This document shows positions 6,745 to 11,492 of a DNA stretch of 11,492 nucleotides, piece after piece; position 1 is the stretch's first letter; each line of letters opens with the position of its first letter. Under the pieces are notes generated by a model, which made no database searches, had not been told where the DNA came from, and saw only the letters and a program-made list of their open reading frames with translations. The position numbers were made by a program, and so were the translations under genes. Source of the DNA: Candidatus Proteinoplasmatales archaeon SG8-5 (GTDB taxonomy: Archaea > Thermoplasmatota > Thermoplasmata > SG8-5); the NCBI GenBank assembly GCA_001595885.1, contig LSSH01000094.1, positions 1 to 11,492 on the forward strand, in the 5' to 3' direction.

Positions 6745-6773
6745 GAAAGTAGGACACGTAGTGTCCTACTTTC
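6745..6773. repeat. Perfect 13-bp hairpin with GTA loop
   Basis: GAAAGTAGGACAC and its exact reverse complement (6761-6773) flank the 3-nt loop GTA. It lies 31 bp upstream of the abiEi TATA box. AbiEi antitoxins are known to bind paired inverted repeats at their own promoter, so this and the hairpin at 6630-6664 are candidates for such sites; proximity alone supports that. Confidence 0.85.
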
Positions 6774-6797
6774 AAGCTAAACACGACAAAAAAAATA

Positions 6798-6810
6798 GAA
6801 ACCTTTATAT
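6798..6810 (+). promoter_or_regulatory. abiE operon promoter (BRE plus TATA box)
   Basis: GAAACC (6798-6803) followed by TTTATAT (6804-6810) is a classical archaeal BRE/TATA pair. The expected start site is near 6832-6835, giving a leader of about 35 nt. The leader contains an imperfect inverted repeat, AAACT GTTT AGTTT (6844-6857), and GGTG (6858-6861), a weak Shine-Dalgarno sequence 7 nt before the abiEi ATG. Confidence 0.7.
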
Positions 6811-6868
6811 CACATTTCTCAATAACATGCACCATCCTTAACAAAACTGTTTAGTTTGGTGTATAACG

Positions 6869-7630
6869 ATGAGAAAAGTAACGCTCGTTGAAAGACTTTC
6901 GGATTTGGGTGAAACATTCACTATTGATGATATAAAGAAGAAGTCTAACATGAGTGATAGTGTTCTTTGGGTGATTCTGCATAGAATGGAAAGTTATGGT
7001 TGGATAGAACGCATTGAAAAAGGAAAATATATGAGGATTCCAGTAGAAGCCGAGAAAGGTAAATACACCCTAGACAGTTTTATAATTGGCTCAATGCTAG
7101 TAGAGCCTTATTGCATATCATATTGGAGCGCTTTACATCATTACGGTTTTACTGAACAAATCCCGCTTACAGTTTTCATCCAGACTACTGCAAGAAAGAA
7201 AAAACAGAATATAGAAATATTTGGAATCATATACAAAATCATCCGTCTAATGCCAGCAAAGTTCTTCGGATTGAGAAAGGAGTGGTTTAACAACGAACCA
7301 ATCATGATTACTGACAAAGAAAAGACAATAATCGACTGTCTGGATAAACCACAATATTGTGGAGGTATGATTGAGGTCATTAAAGGAATTAAGTTGAGCG
7401 AATATGACAAATATAAACTCGTAGAATATGCAACCAATATCAACAATACTGGTGTCATAAGGCGACTAGGTTTTTTATCTGACTATTATGGACTTGACAT
7501 TGAGCTACCACATATCAATAAAAACATTCGTAATTATCTAAGACTTGATCCGACGATGCCTAGTGAGGGACCAAAAAGTAGTAAATGGCGATTAGTTGTG
7601 AATATAAAGGATTTGGAGAATATTGAATGA
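6869..7630 (+). CDS. abiEi: AbiEi-family type IV antitoxin / transcriptional repressor
   Basis: This 253-residue protein has the architecture of AbiEi antitoxins. An N-terminal winged helix lies at about residues 1-60 (FTIDDIKKKSNMSDSVLWVILHRMES, then the wing ERIEKGKYMRIP). A C-terminal domain of about 190 residues follows, with DSFIIGSMLVEPYCISYWSALH, PLTVFIQT and the IMITDKEKTIIDCLDKPQYCGG segment typical of the family. Known members repress their own operon and neutralise AbiEii without a stable protein complex (type IV). Its stop overlaps the next start as ATGA, so the two genes are translationally coupled. Base composition is strongly AT-rich relative to purB, suggesting acquisition. 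Promoter and candidate operators lie just upstream. Family assignment is confident; anti-phage activity is not established by the sequence. Confidence 0.88.
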   Translation: MRKVTLVERLSDLGETFTIDDIKKKSNMSDSVLWVILHRMESYGWIERIEKGKYMRIPVEAEKGKYTLDSFIIGSMLVEPYCISYWSALHHYGFTEQIPLTVFIQTTARKKKQNIEIFGIIYKIIRLMPAKFFGLRKEWFNNEPIMITDKEKTIIDCLDKPQYCGGMIEVIKGIKLSEYDKYKLVEYATNINNTGVIRRLGFLSDYYGLDIELPHINKNIRNYLRLDPTMPSEGPKSSKWRLVVNIKDLENIE

Positions 7631-8445
7631 TACCTGTTACTGAGATTAGGGAACATGCAAGAAGTAAGGGAGTTCCCGAGTCAACTATCGAGCGAGACTA
7701 CGTTCAAAACTGGTTCTTAAATGGATTGTATTCAGAGGATCGAGGTATGGTTTTTAAGGGTGGGACGGCTATAAAAAAGGTTTACATAAATGATTATAGA
7801 TTTTCAGATGACCTTGATTTCACAATGCTTGTGGAAGCCAATGAGGATTATTTCAGGGAGGTAATCGAAGATACAATAAACCGTGTGCGAGATGAAGCTG
7901 GAATCAATTTTGAAGATAGAATAGTTATTGAAGAGAATCTAAATGGATGGGAAGGTAGGATATTTTTTAGACTGGTTCGACAAGTTGGGAGTCCAATTAG
8001 AATTAAACTTGACATATCAGAAAAAGACATTGAAACTATTGTTTTACCTCCAGATGAAAAACCAATATCTCATGATTATTCCGATGAATGCTCAGCTATT
8101 GTGAAGGTATATTCACTTCAGGAGACCTTTGCTGAGAAAGTTAGGTCGTTATTCCAAAGGACGCGAGGTCGAGATTTGTACGATGTTAATAATTTATGGG
8201 ATAAAGTCACAAAGGATGGCTTAAAGGAACTCTTTGATAAGAAATGTGAGTTAAAAGGAGTTCATCCAGTAATCGATAGCTACCTTGCAAAAGAAGAGAT
8301 ACTCAGAGTCGATTGGGGCAATTCATTAGGTCATCAAATGCGTGAAGTGCCTGATTTTGATTCTGCGTTTAATGGTGCGATAAAAATACTCGAAGAATTA
8401 AATGTTGCACCTAATATCGTTTCCGAAAATAATGAAAATGAGTAA
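7627..8445 (+). CDS. abiEii: AbiEii-family nucleotidyltransferase toxin
   Basis: This 272-residue protein belongs to the AbiEii/DUF1814 nucleotidyltransferase-fold toxins. It shows GGTAIKK (45-51), the RFSDDLDF motif with metal-binding acidic residues (58-65; D62 and D64 the likely pair), IKLDI (126-130, third acidic position D129), and the C-terminal block SLQETFAEKVRSLF (163-176) with RGRDLYDVNNL (180-190). All expected catalytic motifs are intact, so the protein is probably active. Related MenT toxins add nucleotides to tRNA 3' ends and stop translation; AbiEii itself is a GTP-binding nucleotidyltransferase that causes abortive infection or growth arrest. The target here is unknown. The start ATG overlaps the abiEi stop by 4 nt. 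Its stop is only 4 nt from the stop of the convergent propeller gene, leaving no room for separate terminators. Confidence 0.9.
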   Translation: MIPVTEIREHARSKGVPESTIERDYVQNWFLNGLYSEDRGMVFKGGTAIKKVYINDYRFSDDLDFTMLVEANEDYFREVIEDTINRVRDEAGINFEDRIVIEENLNGWEGRIFFRLVRQVGSPIRIKLDISEKDIETIVLPPDEKPISHDYSDECSAIVKVYSLQETFAEKVRSLFQRTRGRDLYDVNNLWDKVTKDGLKELFDKKCELKGVHPVIDSYLAKEEILRVDWGNSLGHQMREVPDFDSAFNGAIKILEELNVAPNIVSENNENE

Positions 8446-8449
8446 TATC

Positions 8450-10195
8450 TCACCAATCCACAATCCAAACCGTATCAAACGGCACGTGCACCCAGTAACC
8501 TTCTCCGGGCGTCATCAAATACATCGGATCAACTTCCCTAATATGATAGGGTTCTGATGTGTCACAGACCATAACGGTGTCCGCTCCCGTGCCCCAGAGG
8601 GCGTTCGCTACCGTCTCGTTGACCAGGGAAGGATAGCCGACCAGGTTCCACCCCGCATACAGGTCGATGCTCGTAGACGTCGGTATAGGCCCACTAACAG
8701 TCAAGGTCGTACCTCCGGGTTCGGTGATGTTTATCCAGAAGCCTTGCTTGTGGTTCAAAGTGCTGAGATCATTCAACTGGTTTGGCGCGTAAGTGGAGTT
8801 GGACTCCCAGGTCCCTGTTATTGCGTTATAGGTCCTGATGCAGTCCCATTGGCCTGCAATAGAGCTCAGGGCCTGGTCAATGGATTCGTCGGGTTGTTCG
8901 AGAGGGAGGGAGACAAGGTTCCAGCCCTCATCGAGTGTGATGTTGTGGGTGGGGTCTGCGGGGAAATCTGGATAGCGTTTGTAAAAAACATCACGAAGGG
9001 CTCCACCAAAATGAGTGTACCAAACGATGTGTTCAGCATCATTTTCAATGGCAATTCTCGGCCATTTACTTGAGGTGGAAAGATTGTAAGTTAATCTCAA
9101 ATCGGCGGACCAAGTAATTCCTCCATCTGTCGAGCTTATATAGTAAATTTCCTCATGGTCGCCATCGTCCCTTTCATCATCCCAAACAATTGAAACATTG
9201 TTAGACTCAACATCGATGTCCGGGGAGTTGATTCCAGGAACAGGTCCAGTTAGTAATTGTGGAGTATTCCAAGTTGCACCATTGTCTGTAGAGTTACGGT
9301 AATACAATCTATACTCAGGACCAGGCCAATGTTCTTCATACCAAACGATATGTATATTTGAGTCGTCAACTGCTATTGAGCGCCCTATACTGTCATCAAC
9401 GCTATCCGATATTTTCCGTCCAACATTAGGAGTTCCAAGTCCATCTTCCCAGGTTAAACCATTATCTTTTGAAATCATCCAGTAGATCTCCCAATCCCCC
9501 TCTCTTTCATCTGCCCAAGCTATTGAAATATTAGAACCATCGCCAGCCATTTGAATACCGCTAATTGTTGCAGGTGAGTATGTAATCCTCCTATCTTCAT
9601 CCGCTCCTTGACCATTATCCCAAGATGAACCTCCATCAAGACTACGACGATAGTATATCTCTCCTTCACTTCCATCCCTGACATCATACCAAATAATGTG
9701 AATATTCGAGGTGTTGACATAAATCTGTGGGGTATAGGTATTCATTCCATCAGGACTGATTCTCCTTGTGGGATTCCATGTTTCACCATTATCAGTTGAA
9801 TTTCGATAGTAAATACCTACCCAGCCATCATCATCCTCCCACACGACATGAATATTTTCTTCATACAATGATATGTCGGGAAGGGTCAAAAAAAATGAAC
9901 TACTACCCAAGGTTAAATTTTGATTCCAGGTTTTACCCCCATCCGTTGATTTTCTATATAGAACATCTCTTGTTGGACCTGGATTATATCGCCATACTAC
10001 ATGGACGTTATCCTGGAAAGTTGCGATAGCTGCTTCTTGGTGATTCTGAGTTGTCTCACTTAAATTTATTTCATCACTCCAACCAGCAGGCGTCCCTGTG
10101 GTCTCCTCCCCCTCACTCGCCGAGTGGCATATCGGAGATAGGAGTGCGAGCACCATCAGAGATACTGCAACCACAGAGAATAATCTCTTCCACAT
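8450..10195 (-). CDS. Secreted BNR/Asp-box beta-propeller protein with shared C-terminal module
   Basis: This 581-residue protein begins with a clear signal peptide: a Lys-Arg n-region, then a hydrophobic stretch (about residues 7-20), with cleavage likely after the CHSA segment near residue 25. Six Asp-box motifs (S-x-D-x-G-x-[ST]-W) occur at about 83-90, 133-140, 185-192, 242-249, 302-309 and 355-362. Each follows an NIHVVW-type strand, as in sialidase-like propellers; a seventh strand set near 395-408 lacks the box. Residues about 418-581 are a separate module with GWNLVSLPL, WDCIRTY, QGFWINI, GWNLVGYPS and YWVHVPFDTVW, shared with the protein at 2-2053. The sialidase catalytic Arg triad and FRIP motif are not evident, so a binding or structural role is more likely than hydrolysis. 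The propeller-coding DNA is AT-rich (about 40%), while both ends of the gene are GC-rich. No Shine-Dalgarno sequence is seen. Confidence 0.87.
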   Translation of the reverse strand: MWKRLFSVVAVSLMVLALLSPICHSASEGEETTGTPAGWSDEINLSETTQNHQEAAIATFQDNVHVVWRYNPGPTRDVLYRKSTDGGKTWNQNLTLGSSSFFLTLPDISLYEENIHVVWEDDDGWVGIYYRNSTDNGETWNPTRRISPDGMNTYTPQIYVNTSNIHIIWYDVRDGSEGEIYYRRSLDGGSSWDNGQGADEDRRITYSPATISGIQMAGDGSNISIAWADEREGDWEIYWMISKDNGLTWEDGLGTPNVGRKISDSVDDSIGRSIAVDDSNIHIVWYEEHWPGPEYRLYYRNSTDNGATWNTPQLLTGPVPGINSPDIDVESNNVSIVWDDERDDGDHEEIYYISSTDGGITWSADLRLTYNLSTSSKWPRIAIENDAEHIVWYTHFGGALRDVFYKRYPDFPADPTHNITLDEGWNLVSLPLEQPDESIDQALSSIAGQWDCIRTYNAITGTWESNSTYAPNQLNDLSTLNHKQGFWINITEPGGTTLTVSGPIPTSTSIDLYAGWNLVGYPSLVNETVANALWGTGADTVMVCDTSEPYHIREVDPMYLMTPGEGYWVHVPFDTVWIVDW

Positions 10196-10234
10196 CGGAG
10201 TTCATTATGCCTTATCGGGTTCTTTAGTGTTTCG

Positions 10235-10242
10235 ATAATAAA
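10235..10242 (-). promoter_or_regulatory. Candidate TATA box for the propeller gene
   Basis: TTTATTAT on the minus strand lies about 43 nt before the ATG, so a start site near 10213 would leave a leader of about 18 nt. It directly abuts the T run that follows the tRNA 3' end, so tRNA termination and mRNA initiation sites nearly overlap. Confidence 0.45.
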
Positions 10243-10249
10243 GAAAAAA
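10243..10249 (-). terminator. T-run terminator of the tRNA gene
   Basis: The discriminator base A73 (10250) is followed on the minus strand by TTTTTTC (10249-10243). This is the usual oligo-T signal ending archaeal tRNA transcripts. CCA is not encoded. Confidence 0.7.
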
Positions 10250-10258
10250 TGGACCCAG
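10248..10258. repeat. att-like repeat at the intact tRNA-Ala 3' end
   Basis: AATGGACCCAG is identical to 6604-6614 and in the same orientation. It covers tRNA positions 65-73 and the first two bases beyond the gene, and would be the tRNA-side boundary of the putative island. Confidence 0.5.
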
Positions 10259-10466
10259 CGGGATTTTCAAAACCCTTGCGAGAGATTAGAGCCGATGAAT
10301 TGCTGCGCAATTCTCGGTCACAGCCGAAAAATGCTGGCAATCGTTGATTACCGTTTTTCGGCGTGAAAATCCCTCGACTTCTCGGAGTCATATTGTCCCC
10401 GAGGGATTTTTGAACCCGCGGCCTCCGCCTTGCGAAGGCGGCGATCTTCCGCTGATCTATGGGCCC
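10250..10466 (-). tRNA. tRNA-Ala(CGC), interrupted in the T loop
   Basis: On the minus strand the 5' exon folds as acceptor GGGCCCA, D arm GATC/GATC around AGCGGAA, anticodon stem CCGCC/GGCGG with loop TTCGCAA (anticodon CGC at 10434-10432), variable AGGCC, and T stem GCGGG with TTCAA of the T loop. The remaining T-stem strand CCCGC and acceptor TGGGTCC plus A73 appear only about 145 nt later (10262-10250). Joined, they give a standard T loop TTCAAAT and a complete acceptor stem with the alanine identity pair G3:U70, which confirms the amino-acid assignment. All other stems are perfect, so the gene is probably functional if the insert is removed. A TATA-like TTTCATAAT lies about 30 nt upstream (10495-10503). 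CCA is not encoded. Confidence 0.87.
10264..10408 (-). other. Probable T-loop tRNA intron (position 59/60, about 145 nt)
   Basis: At the junctions a bulge-helix-bulge-like fold is visible: exon helix GCGGG/CCCGC, a 4-bp central helix TTCA (10414-10411) with TGAA (10269-10266), a 3-nt bulge AAA (10410-10408) and a 3-nt bulge AAT (10265-10263). Cutting after the second base of each bulge gives the mature loop TTCAAAT. The intron-side helix is weak (CCC/GGG with offset), so the motif is relaxed, and the A run makes the exact register ambiguous by a base or two. The interior is rich in hairpins: AAAATCCCTCG with its complement (10366-10376/10400-10410), GCCGAAAAA with TTTTTCGGC (10323-10331/10354-10362), and GAATTGC with GCAATTC (10297-10303/10307-10313). 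A non-intron insertion is the alternative. Confidence 0.65.
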
Positions 10467-10559
10467 ATGCTGATACCCTTTACTGATTGTGACGATTATG
10501 AAATCTAGGAGATGCGCCAGGTAGAGTTCTGGCTTTGGTGCTTTGGCGTGGATTCGCCG

Positions 10560-10618
10560 GTGTAATCTTGTACACAGTGCTCTGGCCTCAGACCAAGCCG
10601 CCGTGTACCTTCTTACAC
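10560..10618 (-). other. Structured 3' region of the ribosomal stalk operon transcript
   Basis: Beginning 2 nt after the rpl12 stop codon, the transcript can pair GTGTAA/TTACAC and GTACAC/GTGTAC around an internal loop of GAAG opposite AAGA. An inner hairpin TCTG-AGGC-CAGA lies within. A small hairpin GGCG/CGCC follows (10558-10545). The purine-only internal loop could form stacked sheared G-A pairs. It may serve as an operon 3' end or processing signal; no T run is seen. Confidence 0.5.
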
Positions 10619-10620
10619 AC

Positions 10621-10944
10621 TTAGCCGAACAACGCGCCCAGGCCGGCGGCAGCCTCTTCTTCGCTGACGCCTTCCTCTTCTTCCTTCTCTTCCTTCTTCT
10701 CGGGTTTGGCAGCTGGGGCATCTCCGGCCGGCGCCGCCGCGGGTGCGGCTGCGGCGACCGCTGGTGCGGCCACGGCGGTCTTCATCGCTTCCTCGATGTC
10801 CACGCCTTCCAGGGATGCGGTTAGGGCTTTTACTCGGGCTGCGTCCGGTTTTACGCCGGCCGCGGTCAGCACCTTCGTAACCGCTTCCTCGGTTATTTCC
10901 TTCCCAGCTGAGTGAAGGATCATTGCGCTGTATATGTATTCCAT
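10621..10944 (-). CDS. rpl12: 50S ribosomal protein L12 (archaeal P1)
   Basis: This 107-residue stalk protein is the archaeal/eukaryotic P1 type, unrelated in sequence to bacterial L7/L12. The N-terminal helical dimerisation and L10-binding domain begins MEYIYSAMILHSAGKEITEE (residues 1-60). An Ala/Pro hinge (about 60-80) and a highly charged Lys/Glu segment (80-95) follow, ending in AAAGLGALFG, the tail that contacts elongation factors. Several copies bind L10 to form the stalk that recruits GTPase factors. The start is fixed by a perfect AGGAGGT 7 nt upstream. It lies 26 nt downstream of rpl10 in the same operon, the usual archaeal order, and the strong ribosome-binding site fits the need for more L12 than L10. 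Confidence 0.97.
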   Translation of the reverse strand: MEYIYSAMILHSAGKEITEEAVTKVLTAAGVKPDAARVKALTASLEGVDIEEAMKTAVAAPAVAAAAPAAAPAGDAPAAKPEKKEEKEEEEGVSEEEAAAGLGALFG

Positions 10945-10970
10945 TCTTTCTACCTCCTAATTTATCCTGA

Positions 10971-11492
10971 TCATCCGAATAGGGCTCCCATTCCGGCAGC
11001 CATGTCCTCCTCGTCCACCTCTTTCTTCTCTTCCTTGTCCGGCTTTTCCTCGTCCTTCTTCTCCTCGGCGGGTGCCTCTGCCGGTGCTGCCTCCGCAGGA
11101 GCCGGAGCGCTTCCCACCATGTTCTTGAGGTCCTCGTCCAGGGCGTCCGGGACCTGGGATGCGAGAGCCAACATCTTGCCGCTGGCCTGTGCCAGCAGGT
11201 GCTCCATCGTTACCTTGTTGGTAATGCCTGCGAACATCGCCACGTTGAAGGCCTCCGACGAAGCCTTCGAGAGTAGTATGTTGATCGTCGCCGGGGTCGT
11301 GTAGCCGATGTTGCAGGCCAGGTTGAAGCTGCCGCTCACGGCGAAATGGAAATCTCCCATGAACTTTCCCTCGTCTATGGACAGCACGTCGCTGGCGAAC
11401 ACCGTGCCGTCCTCGTAGGCCCCGCGCAGGTCCATGCCCACGGTCAGCGGGAATATGTCCAGCTTGGTCAGCATCTTGGCCATGTCGGCGGG
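10971..11492 (-). CDS. rpl10: 50S ribosomal protein L10 (archaeal P0), C-terminal part
   Basis: The reading frame is open through the right edge (codons for Pro-Ala-Asp precede the Met at 11483), so this is the C-terminal half of a protein of about 340 residues. Visible are the middle L10 insertion region (LDIFPLTVGMDLRGAYEDG, then VLSIDEGKF), the helical L12-binding part (ASSEAFNVAMFAGITNKVTMEHLLAQASGKMLAL), an Ala/Pro/Glu/Lys-rich linker and the acidic tail ending MAAGMGALFG, the same factor-binding tail as L12. L10 binds 23S rRNA at the stalk base and anchors the L12 dimers. The operon promoter and N-terminal rRNA-binding domain lie outside the window. Confidence 0.96.
   Translation of the reverse strand, partial: PADMAKMLTKLDIFPLTVGMDLRGAYEDGTVFASDVLSIDEGKFMGDFHFAVSGSFNLACNIGYTTPATINILLSKASSEAFNVAMFAGITNKVTMEHLLAQASGKMLALASQVPDALDEDLKNMVGSAPAPAEAAPAEAPAEEKKDEEKPDKEEKKEVDEEDMAAGMGALFG

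Larger units (their letters stand above)
6604..10258. mobile_element. Putative tRNA-Ala-associated accessory island (possibly decayed)
   Basis: The block is bounded by two same-orientation copies of AATGGACCCAG. The right copy is the 3' end of the tRNA-Ala gene plus 2 flanking nt; the left copy lies 4 nt after purB. Inside are two perfect hairpins, a GATAA array, an AT-rich AbiE toxin-antitoxin operon and a secreted propeller gene with an AT-rich core, between GC-rich housekeeping genes. The geometry fits insertion at a tRNA 3' end. Against it, the repeat is short, does not extend into the T arm, and no integrase is present. The block may be a remnant, or the repeat may be chance. Confidence 0.4.

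Noticed and set aside
10121..10135. Lipoprotein signal (Cys at residue 23 of the propeller protein)
   Set aside because: The residues before the Cys (Ser-Pro-Ile) do not fit the lipobox pattern, and an ordinary cleavage site lies just after it.
10264..10408. C/D-box or H/ACA guide RNA hidden in the tRNA intron
   Set aside because: No matching C (RTGATGA) and D (CTGA) pair, and no hairpin followed by ACA at the proper distance, could be found.
10501..10620. Possible second tRNA on the minus strand (a run ending CACCA after a GGCG/CGCC hairpin)
   Set aside because: No acceptor stem, no proper T loop and no anticodon arm can be formed. The pairing supports a 3' hairpin element instead.
10224..10721. 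165-codon open frame on the minus strand spanning the tRNA and the end of rpl12
   Set aside because: It runs through a structured tRNA gene and out of frame through rpl12, and has no domain. It is only a chance open frame.

Overview
The window looks like a piece of an archaeal chromosome. It carries the acidic-tailed archaeal ribosomal stalk proteins L12 (P1) and L10 (P0), a GINS replication subunit with the archaeal Gins51 domain order, TATA/BRE-type promoters, an Lrp/AsnC regulator and a tRNA gene ending in a T run with no encoded CCA. A euryarchaeal (perhaps Thermoplasmata-related) host is my best guess, but no marker gene here settles the lineage. Most genes are GC-rich (roughly 55-65% where I counted). 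The toxin-antitoxin pair and the core of one secreted-protein gene are clearly AT-rich.

Layout. Positions 1-2053 (+) hold the 3' part of a large secreted multidomain protein gene. Facing it on the minus strand is a run of housekeeping genes, in transcription order glnA (glutamine synthetase), gins51 and a CoA-binding-domain gene; the last two are 2 nt apart. An intergenic region of about 165 bp separates glnA from a divergent lrp-type regulator. It has a good TATA box for each direction and several short palindromes, one of them centred on the lrp TATA box, so a glutamine/amino-acid-responsive switch for glnA and lrp is likely. purB (adenylosuccinate lyase) follows lrp on the plus strand.

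Positions 6601-10249 look like an accessory block. It holds two perfect hairpins, four GATAA units spaced 11-12 nt apart, a strong promoter, an AbiEi/AbiEii type IV toxin-antitoxin operon, and a convergent gene for a secreted six-Asp-box beta-propeller protein. An 11-nt copy of the tRNA-Ala 3' end and its flank lies just after purB (6604-6614), in the same orientation as the intact tRNA 3' end at 10248-10258. This is consistent with a small, possibly decayed, tRNA-targeted island. No integrase gene is present in the window.

Positions 10250-10466 (-) encode tRNA-Ala(CGC), which carries the G3:U70 alanine identity pair. Its T loop is interrupted by about 145 nt that is best read as a highly structured intron at position 59/60. 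Upstream of it on the minus strand lie rpl12 and the 3' part of rpl10, which runs off the right edge.

The two secreted proteins, from opposite ends of the window, share a C-terminal module of about 165-175 residues although their other domains differ. In the propeller gene the base composition changes close to the module boundary, which suggests domain shuffling.
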